DNA of 43,839 bases from Pseudomonadales bacterium (GTDB lineage Bacteria > Pseudomonadota > Gammaproteobacteria > Pseudomonadales > Azotimanducaceae): contig JAHRVQ010000009.1 of NCBI GenBank assembly GCA_019090615.1, positions 1 to 43,839 of the forward strand, read 5' to 3'. A program made the position numbers and the translations under genes. Shown in pieces: positions 24,370-33,470 of this stretch. Each line of letters opens with the position of its first letter. Within the stretch, counting starts at the first letter, position 1. The notes beneath the pieces are model-generated. The model did not search any database. It worked only from the letters and a program-made list of their open reading frames with translations, and had not been told where the DNA came from.

Positions 24370-26676
24370 ATGAATGATAGCCAGGATACGGCAGCAACAT
24401 TGGCGGCACCGCAGCCAACCAGTGAACCCACCCAGTATAACCAGGGTGATCGACTAGAGCGCGCTGAATTATTACTTGAAATCTCTCATGAAGTAGCCGC
24501 ACTGGATTCGCTGGACGACATTCTTGCCTCACTGGTAAAAATTACCACGCGGGAATTATCTGCTGAACGAGGTACATTTTTCCTGAATGACCCCCGCTCC
24601 CATGAATTGTATTCACGGGTGGCACAAGGCAATTTACAACATGAAATTCGCGTTTTAAATGACAGTGGCATAGTCGGGTTTGTATTTCAAAATGACTGTA
24701 GCGAAATTGTCCCTGATGCCTATGCCGACGCCAGATTTAATACCGAGGTAGATGAAAGAACCGATTTCCAGACAAGAAACATTCTTTGCTCGCCCTTGCG
24801 TACAGTACGCGGCGAGGTCATAGGGGTAACTCAACTGCTCAACAAAATAGATGGTCATTTCACCGCTGAGGATTTAACCCTGCTGGAGGCCATTGCAACC
24901 CAAGCCTCAATGGCCATTCAAAGTAGCCAGCTAATTGAGCAAATGCAACGTAATACCGTTCAGGAAATGGAATTCCTGGATATGATCGCAGACATAACTT
25001 CTGAAATTGATATAGGCCAGCTGCTGCAACAGGTTATGCAGGAAGCCACCCGAATGCTAGAGGCAGAACGCTCTTCGCTTTTTATGAATGATGAAAAAAC
25101 CAACGAATTATGGATGTATGTTGGTGAAGGTCTCACTACAGAAATACGCCTGCCCAACACTGCCGGGATAGCTGGCGCGGTATTTACCTCAGGTGAAACC
25201 ATAAATATCCCCCATGCCTACGCTGATTTACGGTTTAATCCCGAATTTGATAAACAAACCAATTTTTTTACCTCCTCAATACTTTGTATACCCGTGGTCA
25301 ACAAATCAGGCAAAACCATTGGCGTTACCCAGGTGCTTAACAAACGCGGCGGTCCCTTCAATGAAGATGACGAACAACGCTTAAAGGCTTTTACCGCCCA
25401 GGTATCTATAGCACTAGAGAACGCCACACTTTTCTCAGAAGTTCAACGGATGCAAAATTACAATGAAACCATCCTGGAAAGTATGCCTAATGGCATGCTG
25501 ACATTTGACGACGAACGAAAGCTCAAGACCGTTAACCAACATGCTTTGGATATTCTGCAAATTACCGACCAGAGCATTAATAACTGCACTATCGAAGACC
25601 TGTTTGCAGACAAAAACAGCTGGATCGTTGACAAGATAAATATCGCCGGCAAATCCATGCAGTTGCAACATGTGGCAGACGCAGAGCTATTACACAGTAG
25701 CGGCCTGATTTCCGTCAATGCCAGCTTCCAGCCACTGGTGAATGAAAACGAAGAAAAAATCGGCTCTCTGATCATGCTAGAGGATATCAGCACCGAAAAA
25801 CGCATGAAGTCTATGATGTCACGATATATGGATGCCAGCCTGGCTGACCAATTGATGGAAGGAGAAGAAGATAGCCTTGGCGGAACAATGGCCAACGCCA
25901 CAGTTTTATTTTCTGACATCCGAGGTTTTACTACGCTAACAGAAAAACTCGGTGCCCAGGGCACGGTTACTCTACTCAACGAATACTTTACCCTCATGGT
26001 CGAATGCTTGCAGAAAGAAGGCGGCATGCTGGATAAGTTTATTGGCGATGCCATCATGGCGGGTTTTGGGATTCCAAAGTCTCATGGTAATGACGAAGAT
26101 CGAGCAGTTCGCACCGCAGTCGAGATGATTCGAGAACTATGGAAATGGAACGATCTGCGAGGCGTTAACGGACAGGGCCGAGTCGGCATTGGCATCGGGC
26201 TTAATACCGATTCTGTAGTCACCGGTAATATCGGCTCCCTGAAAAGAATGGACTATACAATGATTGGCGATGGCGTTAATCTCGCCGCCCGACTTGAAAG
26301 TGCCTGCAAACAATACCGCACTCGGATACTGGTTAGTGACAATACCTATACAAAATTACGTGGCACATACCGTTCTCGACAAGTAGATCTGGTGCTAGTC
26401 AAGGGCAAATCACAACCTGTCAAGATTCATGAAATACTCGATTATCATACCGAAGAAAGTTTTCCAAATATTCAGGAGGCATTAAATTTCTTTAAGGGTG
26501 GTCGAGACGAATATAATAAACAACAATGGGACCGAGCTATTGATAACTTTAGCGAAACCGTCGCCCTCAATCCCAGGGACCATTTATCTAGAATCTATAT
26601 CGAACGCTGCCAATATATGAAAACTCACCCCCCCGGGGACGACTGGGACGGGATATGGGTAATGGAATCAAAGTAA
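24370..26676 (+). CDS. GAF-GAF-PAS class III adenylate cyclase
   Basis: 768 residues from the ATG at 24370 (GGAG 8 nt upstream; a TTG at 24340 would overlap the previous gene). GAF domain 1 is at about 35-190, GAF 2 at about 205-355, a PAS-like domain at about 362-475, a short coiled linker, then a class III cyclase domain at about 508-690. Metal aspartates are D516 (FSDIRGFT) and D560 (FIGDAIMAGFG). K556 and T630 (MDYTMIGD) are the adenine-selecting pair; N637 and R641 complete catalysis. So cAMP is the expected product. Residues about 700-750 form a TPR-like tail. The two GAF domains suggest control by cAMP/cGMP or another small ligand, as in CyaB-type enzymes. It is followed 7 bp later by a crotonase gene. 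Confidence 0.93.
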   Translation: MNDSQDTAATLAAPQPTSEPTQYNQGDRLERAELLLEISHEVAALDSLDDILASLVKITTRELSAERGTFFLNDPRSHELYSRVAQGNLQHEIRVLNDSGIVGFVFQNDCSEIVPDAYADARFNTEVDERTDFQTRNILCSPLRTVRGEVIGVTQLLNKIDGHFTAEDLTLLEAIATQASMAIQSSQLIEQMQRNTVQEMEFLDMIADITSEIDIGQLLQQVMQEATRMLEAERSSLFMNDEKTNELWMYVGEGLTTEIRLPNTAGIAGAVFTSGETINIPHAYADLRFNPEFDKQTNFFTSSILCIPVVNKSGKTIGVTQVLNKRGGPFNEDDEQRLKAFTAQVSIALENATLFSEVQRMQNYNETILESMPNGMLTFDDERKLKTVNQHALDILQITDQSINNCTIEDLFADKNSWIVDKINIAGKSMQLQHVADAELLHSSGLISVNASFQPLVNENEEKIGSLIMLEDISTEKRMKSMMSRYMDASLADQLMEGEEDSLGGTMANATVLFSDIRGFTTLTEKLGAQGTVTLLNEYFTLMVECLQKEGGMLDKFIGDAIMAGFGIPKSHGNDEDRAVRTAVEMIRELWKWNDLRGVNGQGRVGIGIGLNTDSVVTGNIGSLKRMDYTMIGDGVNLAARLESACKQYRTRILVSDNTYTKLRGTYRSRQVDLVLVKGKSQPVKIHEILDYHTEESFPNIQEALNFFKGGRDEYNKQQWDRAIDNFSETVALNPRDHLSRIYIERCQYMKTHPPGDDWDGIWVMESK

Positions 26677-26683
26677 TTCAAAT

Positions 26684-27484
26684 ATGACAACTCAAACTCG
26701 CGCCCCTTATACAAACATATTGGTTGACAAACACAATGCGGTCACCGTCATTAGCATAAATCGCGCTAAAGCTCGCAATGCCGTTGATGGCCCAACAGCA
26801 GCATCGTTAGCCGCTGCATTTAGAGATTTCGACTCAGACGAATCACAAAAAGTCGCAATTTTAACTGGGGTTGATGGCACCTTTTGTGCTGGCGCTGATC
26901 TCAAAGCCGTCTCCACATCCAATGCTAACCCGGTCACCTATCCTGATGGTGATGGGCCCATGGGGCCAACCCGTATGCTACTTAGCAAACCTGTTATCGC
27001 TGCCATTGAGGGATTTGCAGTGGCAGGTGGGCTTGAACTTGCAGCCTGGTGTGATTTGAGAGTAGCCGCTGAAGATGCTGTGTTCGGGGTTTATTGCCGC
27101 CGCTGGGGTGTTCCTCTCATTGACGGTGGTACTATTCGCCTAACTCGCCTACTCGGCCATAGCCATGCGATGGATTTAATTCTCACTGGCCGCGGTGTAT
27201 CTGGACAGGAAGCAAAACAAATGGGGCTCGCTAATCGACTTACTGCATCCGGCGAAGCTTTGCAAACGGCCATCAAACTCGCTCAGGAACTGGGTAATTT
27301 CCCGCAACAATGTATGCGCAGCGACCGCCTCTCAAGCTATGAACAGTGGGATATGTCAATTCCAGCGGCACTTCAGCACGAAACTTCGCGGGGTATTGAG
27401 GTTATTAAATCGGGCGAAACTCGCGCTGGCGCCGCTCGGTTCGCAGCGGGTAAAGGCCGGCATGGGGATTTTGAAGAAATTTAG
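26684..27484 (+). CDS. crotonase-superfamily enoyl-CoA hydratase-like protein
   Basis: 266 residues: NRAKARNAVDGPTA, oxyanion segment GTFCAGADLKAV (65-76) and AIEGFAVAGGLELAAWCDL (107-125). The first hydratase glutamate is kept (E118 in GGLEL), but the second position reads C138 in FGVYCRRWGVPL where hydratases have Q-P-E. The RRWGVPLIDGGTIRL form is common in a distinct, widespread crotonase subgroup usually called enoyl-CoA hydratase without proof. It starts 7 bp after the cyclase stop and has no clear Shine-Dalgarno, so it is likely expressed with the cyclase. The reaction is uncertain. Confidence 0.88.
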   Translation: MTTQTRAPYTNILVDKHNAVTVISINRAKARNAVDGPTAASLAAAFRDFDSDESQKVAILTGVDGTFCAGADLKAVSTSNANPVTYPDGDGPMGPTRMLLSKPVIAAIEGFAVAGGLELAAWCDLRVAAEDAVFGVYCRRWGVPLIDGGTIRLTRLLGHSHAMDLILTGRGVSGQEAKQMGLANRLTASGEALQTAIKLAQELGNFPQQCMRSDRLSSYEQWDMSIPAALQHETSRGIEVIKSGETRAGAARFAAGKGRHGDFEEI

Positions 27485-27632
27485 TAATCGGTATTAAAAG
27501 GGCCAGTATAGCGCCATCAATTAGGCCACCCAAACTGATCACGTTGCCTGTTTATTCAATCATTTACGATCATAGTACTGGCTGTTAATACAATTTTACT
27601 TACCAAAAATCGAATTTTAAAAAATAGGACTT

Positions 27633-28019
27633 ATGGACACTATAAAGCAAGATGAATCAATTAATGTCAACGGTGATGTCTTACAACCCTGCAGTAACGA
27701 CCCTGTCACAGGCTTCTTTCGCGATGGCTGTTGCAATACTTGCGCTGAAGACGTCGGCTCGCATACAGTCTGTGTAGAAATGACAACAGAATTTCTCGAC
27801 TACTCTCGATTTGCGGGCAATGACCTTTCAACACCCCATCCAGGCGCTGGCTTTCCAGGCCTCAAACAAGGCGATCGTTGGTGCCTGTGTGCCGCTCGCT
27901 GGCTAGAGGCCTATAACAAAGGAATGGCGCCCAGGATATTTCTGGCCAATACGCATATCAAAGCAACGGATATCATCCCGATCTCTTTGCTAAAAGAATA
28001 TGCGGTCACTATTAGCTAA
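27633..28019 (+). CDS. DUF2237 family protein
   Basis: 128 residues with the near-invariant DUF2237 (COG3651) core: LQPCSNDPVTGFFRDGCCN, EDVGSHTVCVEMTTEFL, GNDLSTPHP, GFPGLKQGDRWCLCAARWLE and a final HIKATDIIPISLLKEYA. Many conserved cysteines and acids suggest metal or nucleotide binding, but no function is established that I know of. AGGA precedes the ATG. It sits alone between the crotonase and zinc-ribbon genes. Confidence 0.92.
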   Translation: MDTIKQDESINVNGDVLQPCSNDPVTGFFRDGCCNTCAEDVGSHTVCVEMTTEFLDYSRFAGNDLSTPHPGAGFPGLKQGDRWCLCAARWLEAYNKGMAPRIFLANTHIKATDIIPISLLKEYAVTIS

Positions 28020-28150
28020 AGCTAAAGTTACAGCAATCTGGCATTGCAAATATTTGCTCGCCAGGATAGAAAAATCGCAGCGGGATGAATTGCCTAACCA
28101 ACTCCCCAGCTGCATCAATACACCGACCTCTACAAATAAGGCCAATATCT

Positions 28151-28585
28151 ATGCCTGAAAGTTTGCGCTGTTGGAATTGCGGCATTCACCTCCACCAAAC
28201 ACTCCAACCCATAAGTCGCCATGCCCATTGCCCAGATTGCTTTGAAGTTTTACGCTGTTGCCGCATGTGCCAAAACTACGCGCCCAGTCAACCAGCCGCC
28301 TGCTCGCATGAACGTGCAGAACCTCCTGTGATCAAGGAAAATGCCAATTTTTGCGATTTTTATCAGCCATCCGGTGATGCTTTTGATGCCGTGACTAAAA
28401 CCAGCAGCAACCTGGCTAAAGCAGATTTTAGCGCCTTATTTACTGACAATACTGTCAGGGGGCAGGATACCGATAGCGCTGCAACGGATAAATTGCCCCC
28501 CAGGGGTACGGAAGCACAAACGACCTCCAGGCCTCTTAATGTGGAACAGACGCCCAACCCGCTCGACGATTTATTTGACGATTAG
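28151..28585 (+). CDS. zinc-ribbon protein with acidic tail
   Basis: 144 residues from the ATG at 28151, preferred over the ATG at 28085 because the protein then opens M-P-E-S-L-R-C-W-N-C-G and an AGG lies 9 nt upstream. The first 45 residues contain cysteine pairs CWNC (7-10), CPDC (27-30) and CCRMC (36-40), which form one or two zinc ribbons. The rest is polar and apparently disordered, ending NPLDDLFDD. This layout occurs in small uncharacterised gammaproteobacterial proteins, possibly adaptors for protein contacts. No function is assigned. Confidence 0.75.
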   Translation: MPESLRCWNCGIHLHQTLQPISRHAHCPDCFEVLRCCRMCQNYAPSQPAACSHERAEPPVIKENANFCDFYQPSGDAFDAVTKTSSNLAKADFSALFTDNTVRGQDTDSAATDKLPPRGTEAQTTSRPLNVEQTPNPLDDLFDD

Positions 28586-28614
28586 ATCGCCCCTCTTACA
28601 CCTAAAAACCTCAG

Positions 28615-29964
28615 CTAATAAGCCTGAGAGGGCAGCCAGGTAACAATATCTTGCCAGACAAAGATAATCGCCAAACCTAACAACTGAAGCAGAACAAAGG
28701 GCATAACGCCCTTATAAATAGTCGAAACCGGCATTGATACAGGCGCAACGCCCTTGAGGTAGAAAATCGCAAACCCTACCGGCGGCGTCAAAAAAGATGT
28801 CTGTAAACAAACCGCAAACAACACTGTAAACCACACCAGATCAAAACCTAGATCAGTTACCACCGGACTGACTAACGGCAAAATTATAAGACTAATTTCA
28901 ATCCAGTCGAGAAAAAAACCAAGAATAAAAGTAAATACCAAAATTGTAATAATAATACCTGTAGGTTCAAAAGGAATCCCCTTCAACAAGCCAGCAATCA
29001 GCTCATCCCCACCCAACCCACGCAAAACCAATGAATAAGCTGTGGCGCCAATAAATATAGCAAAAATATATGCGCTGGTACGCGTCGTTTCCCTCAGCAC
29101 TGCCGTTAGGATTTCAAAATTTAGCTTATTGTTCCAACCAGCCAGGCATGTGGCACCAAAAGCACCAACACCGGCTGCCTCCGTCGGTGTTGCAAGACCC
29201 ATGAAAATAGAACCCAATACCAGAAAAATCAACCCAACAGGCGCCACTATTGCCAACAAAACATCTATCATCATGGACCAGCTAACCGGCTCATGAGAAT
29301 CAGGTACTGGGGCCGCATCAGGATAAAAATAGGCATAGATCAGAATGAATAGCACAAACATGCCACCCAACAACAAACCAGGAAACAATGCGCCGAGGAA
29401 TAAATCCCCCACTGGCATAGCCAACCGATCAGCCATCAATACCAACATAATGCTCGGGGGTATCAAAATCCCTAACGTACCCACTGCACATACGGTACCC
29501 GCAGCAAGTTCAGGTTTATAGCCTTTATCCAGCATTTGTGGTAGCCCCAGCAAAGCCAACAAAACAACTGAGGCGCCTATAATACCGGTCGTAGCAGCCA
29601 GAAGAATTCCGATGAAGGCCACTGTCACCGCCATACCGCCACGAACACCGCCAAATAATCTAACAAAATTAAGCATTAGTCGCTGCGCTACGCCAGATCG
29701 ATCCAGCATCAAACCCATATAAATAAACATTGGCAGAGCCACGAGCACCCAGTTATTCATCACATCCCAGGTACGGTCAACCACCAGCGAACTGTATTGC
29801 CAGTCCATGGCCACTGGCAAATTAAAATCCTGCTTTAAGACGATACCAAAAACTGTAAATAATACCGCCAGACCACCAAGCACCCAGGCGACTGGGAAAC
29901 CGGTAAAAATAAGCCCTATAAACGCGACAAACATCAGCAACGATAGAATATCTCCTAACGACAT
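28615..29964 (-). CDS. dctM: TRAP transporter large permease (DctM)
   Basis: 449-residue membrane protein with about 12 hydrophobic segments, the large subunit of a tripartite ATP-independent periplasmic transporter. Typical pieces are GLMLDRSGVAQRLM, LGILIPPSIMLV, GLATPTEAAGVGAFGA and FLTPPVGFAIFYLKGVAP. It uses the cation gradient to take up an organic acid delivered by the DctP protein. The ATG follows the dctQ stop directly, with AGGTG upstream. It is the last gene of the dctPQM unit; no terminator is evident after it. Confidence 0.96.
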   Translation of the reverse strand: MSLGDILSLLMFVAFIGLIFTGFPVAWVLGGLAVLFTVFGIVLKQDFNLPVAMDWQYSSLVVDRTWDVMNNWVLVALPMFIYMGLMLDRSGVAQRLMLNFVRLFGGVRGGMAVTVAFIGILLAATTGIIGASVVLLALLGLPQMLDKGYKPELAAGTVCAVGTLGILIPPSIMLVLMADRLAMPVGDLFLGALFPGLLLGGMFVLFILIYAYFYPDAAPVPDSHEPVSWSMMIDVLLAIVAPVGLIFLVLGSIFMGLATPTEAAGVGAFGATCLAGWNNKLNFEILTAVLRETTRTSAYIFAIFIGATAYSLVLRGLGGDELIAGLLKGIPFEPTGIIITILVFTFILGFFLDWIEISLIILPLVSPVVTDLGFDLVWFTVLFAVCLQTSFLTPPVGFAIFYLKGVAPVSMPVSTIYKGVMPFVLLQLLGLAIIFVWQDIVTWLPSQAY

Positions 29965-30543
29965 CTACTTATTCACCTGATCATTAATTGAAATTTGTTT
30001 TGCCTGTTGTGAACCATCAAAGTACTCAGCTGGCCAGCCGAAGAGAAAACTACCGAGTCGGGACAATCTGGCCAGCATGGCCACAAACAATAACCCAAAC
30101 CCAACGATCAGCATGCTCTTGATTAACCAACGGTATTTCAACCCGCCAGGCGAAGCAGATACTTCACTGGTTTCAAAGGCATAATAAACAAACGGTATAG
30201 CAGCAACCAAAACTAAGATAATAAAAGGTAATAACAATAATAAAGTGCCATAAAACTCTATCCACACCTGTAAAATAAATGGCAGTTGCAGACGTACAAT
30301 ATCTACTCGAATATGCGAATCAGAAACATAAGCATAAGACAAACCGACTAGAAACCCTGTCGCATAAATATGCCATTGTACTTCTTCAAATTCGATCCGC
30401 CCCATGCCAAACAAATAACGCATGACCACATTAGTTACAATCACCAGCATCAGAATAAACCACAGCCAGGAAATAGAATCCCCTACCGAGAGCATCATAT
30501 TATCCACCCGGCATGAAAACTTTGTTTGCGGCAGCTGTTGCAT
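29965..30543 (-). CDS. dctQ: TRAP transporter small permease (DctQ)
   Basis: 192 residues with four hydrophobic segments and the family motif RYLFGMGRIEFEEVQWHIYA followed by DSHIRVDI (about 43-82). It pairs with DctM to form the membrane part of the transporter. It lies 3 bp after dctP and abuts dctM, so the three are one operon. The conserved E-E-x-Q-W in the second helix is intact. Confidence 0.94.
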   Translation of the reverse strand: MQQLPQTKFSCRVDNMMLSVGDSISWLWFILMLVIVTNVVMRYLFGMGRIEFEEVQWHIYATGFLVGLSYAYVSDSHIRVDIVRLQLPFILQVWIEFYGTLLLLLPFIILVLVAAIPFVYYAFETSEVSASPGGLKYRWLIKSMLIVGFGLLFVAMLARLSRLGSFLFGWPAEYFDGSQQAKQISINDQVNK

Positions 30544-30546
30544 CAG

Positions 30547-31686
30547 TTAAAAATCTCTCGGCAGATAGGCTTTATTTTTCCAATGTCTATATGTAGCCTG
30601 AAATTTCTTTTGACTGGCCCAGATGCGGGCAAAATCCTCATCGTTATCAGCCTCTTCTGCCAGTACTTCTTGAGTGACGACCTTAAGTTGTTTCAATATT
30701 TCATCAGAAAACTGCATACTGGTGACACCTTTTGCAGCAAAACCCTGCATCACCTCACCCTGAATGCCCTCACCTCTAGAAAGATTTCTGATAATACCGG
30801 CTGTACAGGCCATTTCGATAAGGCTCTTATCGGCAGCGGCGAGACTTTCCCAGATGGATAAATTTACCACCAGGTGTGCGGCGGTAAAAGTCTGATGCCA
30901 CCCTGGAAAGTAGTTGTACTTAGCCACCTGATCAAAACCTAACATTTGGTCTACAGCGGGCATCGAATACTCAGTCGCATCCAGTGCACCCTTCTCCAGC
31001 GCCTGAAATATTTCACCGCCAGGAATCATCGTAACCGACGCACCTAGTTTTTGAATCACTTTGCCACCTAACCCGGCAAACCGAATTTTCAGACCTTTAA
31101 AATCCGCCAGGGACTTGATAGGAAATCTGAACCAACCCGCTGTTTCTGGACCAATAACGCCACATAATATGGGATGTACTCGATGCGGATGATAAAGTGA
31201 CTCTGTCAATACCTTACCTTCATCCTCGAAATACCAGGCAGTAAATTCCCATGGCTCCATGCCAAATGGTACTGCCGAAATCAACGGCGTGGCTGGAATA
31301 CGACCCTGGTCATAACCAAGCCAGGTATACCCTGCCTCAATTTTTTTATCCCGCACACCCTCTGTAATACTCAAAGCAGGAATCACCATACCCGGTTCAA
31401 AAACATCAAACTGGATGTTATTCCTGCTTGATGTTTTCAACGCATCCGCAACATAAAGAATATTATCACCTAAGGCAGGCAAATTTGTACCAAAGGCAAC
31501 TGGCACGCGCCATCTATGCAGCTGACGATCACTTACGTCCCTATTACTTAAGGTCTGACTATGCGAACTATGCGAACTATGCGAACTATTTGAGCGTAAA
31601 GATAAGGCGCCAAAAACCCCAACCAGAAACGCAATTGCAATAGCAAAACCAGCGCTGCGGTTACTCCAGGGATTTTTTATTGCCAT
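30547..31686 (-). CDS. dctP: TRAP transporter solute-binding protein (DctP/TakP-like)
   Basis: 379-residue periplasmic binding protein. An N-terminal hydrophobic segment (about 12-30) serves as signal or anchor, followed by an unusual S-S-H-S-S-H-S run coded by three 9-bp repeats. The ligand domain has FKGLKIRFAGLGGKVIQKLG (about 197-216) and PGGEIFQALEKGALDATEYS. That form, with YYFPGW-type downstream sequence (here YNYFPGWHQ), resembles the TakP branch that binds 2-oxo acids or similar, rather than the DctP C4-dicarboxylate branch. GGGAG precedes the ATG. It is the first gene of the operon. The ligand is inferred only. Confidence 0.92.
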   Translation of the reverse strand: MAIKNPWSNRSAGFAIAIAFLVGVFGALSLRSNSSHSSHSSHSQTLSNRDVSDRQLHRWRVPVAFGTNLPALGDNILYVADALKTSSRNNIQFDVFEPGMVIPALSITEGVRDKKIEAGYTWLGYDQGRIPATPLISAVPFGMEPWEFTAWYFEDEGKVLTESLYHPHRVHPILCGVIGPETAGWFRFPIKSLADFKGLKIRFAGLGGKVIQKLGASVTMIPGGEIFQALEKGALDATEYSMPAVDQMLGFDQVAKYNYFPGWHQTFTAAHLVVNLSIWESLAAADKSLIEMACTAGIIRNLSRGEGIQGEVMQGFAAKGVTSMQFSDEILKQLKVVTQEVLAEEADNDEDFARIWASQKKFQATYRHWKNKAYLPRDF

Positions 31687-31827
31687 AGGATACTCCCGAT
31701 TACACTGTTTTTGTTTTTCATCCTGGAATTCAGCCTTTCCTAACCACTAACAAGATAGCCACTTAATTAAAAGTCTCTTAGGTTATAATACAGTCCATAT
31801 CAAAGGTATCAACCCAAGGCCCTACCC

Positions 31828-32754
31828 GTGCACTATCCAGAGTGGTTTAACACAGCTATTAACATGGACCGCCATGACCACTTTATCGATATACAACAGG
31901 CCAGGGTCCACTATCAGAGTTTTAACAAAAAAGATAATAACGCAGCAAAACCCGTACTGCTTTTTGTTCACGGACACGCCGCCCACAGTCATTGGTGGGA
32001 TTTCATCGCGCCAGATTTTTGCCAACAATTTCATGTCGCAGCTATGGATTTATCTGGCAGTGGCGACAGCGATCACAGAGATAATTATTCTGCCTATGGT
32101 TTTGCAGAAGAAATCCTTGGCGTAGCCAACCAACTGGGCAATCAATGCTACATAGTGGGTCACAGTTTTGGTGGCTCTATGACCCGCATCGCTGCTTACT
32201 TACACTGCACTAACCAGATAAAAAACAATGCATTAAGCAGCGATGCATTAAAAGGGTTTGTGCTTGTAGATTCGGTCATCACTGCAAACCGCAGAAGTGG
32301 CCCAGCAACCGCCCTGCCGCGACAAAAACAACATATCTATCCAAACCTGGCTCAGGGCATAAGACGCTTTCGGCTACGACCCCCACAACCCTGCAAAAAT
32401 AAATTTCTGCTTGAATATATCGCCAAACATTCGCTAAAAGAATGCGCTCAGGGATTCGAATTTAAATTGGATCAGGCCGTGTTTGCCAAAATGCAGGCAC
32501 ACAAAAATGTTGAATTACCCGATGCAGTTTCAATGTTATCTGCGCTTGCCAACAGTGATAAAAATTGCCCAGCCGCTATGATCTACGGCGATAGCAGCAG
32601 GTTTTTCGATAACAATAGCCAGAAATTTCTAAACAAGGTGTTTACTTCAGAGCGAGTGATAAAAGTTAATCAAGCGTACCATCATGTCTTTCTCGACCAA
32701 CCACTGGATTTTATTGCTGCACTAAAAAAAGTGCTAGCAAGCATTATAAATTAA
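31828..32754 (+). CDS. alpha/beta hydrolase
   Basis: 308 residues from the GTG at 31828 (AAGG 8 nt upstream); an ATG at 31864 is possible. Standard alpha/beta-hydrolase fold: VLLFVHGHAAHSHWWDFIAP at about 43-62, MDLSGSGDSDH, nucleophile serine in VGHSFGGSM (about 114), and histidine in AYHHVFLDQP near the C-terminus. The acid is probably the aspartate in MIYGDSS. It lies divergently 140 bp from dctP. Epoxide hydrolases, haloperoxidases and lipases share these motifs, so the substrate is open. Confidence 0.88.
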   Translation: MHYPEWFNTAINMDRHDHFIDIQQARVHYQSFNKKDNNAAKPVLLFVHGHAAHSHWWDFIAPDFCQQFHVAAMDLSGSGDSDHRDNYSAYGFAEEILGVANQLGNQCYIVGHSFGGSMTRIAAYLHCTNQIKNNALSSDALKGFVLVDSVITANRRSGPATALPRQKQHIYPNLAQGIRRFRLRPPQPCKNKFLLEYIAKHSLKECAQGFEFKLDQAVFAKMQAHKNVELPDAVSMLSALANSDKNCPAAMIYGDSSRFFDNNSQKFLNKVFTSERVIKVNQAYHHVFLDQPLDFIAALKKVLASIIN

Positions 32755-32884
32755 AGCTTTCAATCAGAGCATTCGATGAGAGCTTTAATTCAAAGCGATC
32801 AATCAAATAGATTATTTATACATTTCAGTTAAACGGGTGCTTTTTGAAACGGACCCACAACAGCGTATCAACCGAAACCTGATC

Positions 32885-33055
32885 TTAACCTGCAGCGTCA
32901 ATTTTTTGCAGCAGTTGGGCCGCTGTTTCTTCTAGTTCAGCCACCAACTCTTTAGATTTATGTACTGACAGTGCTACAACGCGATCAGCGCCCAGTTTTT
33001 TTAATCCCCGTTGCAACGCTTCTGCATGGGACTTAATTTCATCATTTTTACTCAT
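32885..33055 (-). CDS. small charged helical protein, 56 residues
   Basis: Starts at the ATG at 33055 with GGAG 7 nt upstream, a strong Shine-Dalgarno. The product begins M-S-K-N-D-E-I-K-S and is mostly helix-forming with alternating charge: EALQRGLKKLGADRVVALS, then SKELVAELEETAAQLLQKI. There is no signal or membrane segment. I recognise no family; it looks like a small cytosolic amphipathic protein. It is alone between the alpha/beta hydrolase gene and an unknown gene pair. Confidence 0.62.
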   Translation of the reverse strand: MSKNDEIKSHAEALQRGLKKLGADRVVALSVHKSKELVAELEETAAQLLQKIDAAG

Positions 33056-33470
33056 AAGTTACTCCAGATTTCTAGCGGCGCAATCATACAGTATTTGCCC
33101 CAACGCTTCATCTCCCAATGCGAGTCGGTAGCAAACCAGGCAAGCCATTGAGTGCGGACCAATCGGGTATATATGGGCATCTAAGCCCCGTAAATTGTGT
33201 CCCAATTTAAACCGACCATTCAATGGATACTTTTAAAAACTATTTTTAATGAACCTTTTTAATGAGTACTTTGAATGCACGCTTTGACGACATATTTTGA
33301 CGGCATATATCTATATCAACATTGACCCACATATTGATACCTATTAGAGACAATAGAAATGTATAGTAACTAACAAACCTTTACCCTGCCAGCTATCCTT
33401 TGCCCTGCCAGCTATGTCAAAATCAGGTAAAGTCAGCATGAACAGTCCCAGCAACGAAAGATATTAAATT
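33056..33470. other. intergenic region
   Basis: About 415 bp upstream of the 33471 gene. It contains short degenerate direct repeats: TTTTTAATGA twice near 33241-33265, TTTGACG(A/G)CATA twice near 33282-33305, and CCCTGCCAGCTAT twice at 33384 and 33403. No gene or hairpin is supported. Confidence 0.5.

Noticed and set aside
25458-26057. Long minus-strand frame of about 199 codons inside the cyclase gene
   Set aside because: It lies entirely within the well-supported cyclase domain and its product is serine-rich without motifs, typical of an antisense shadow.
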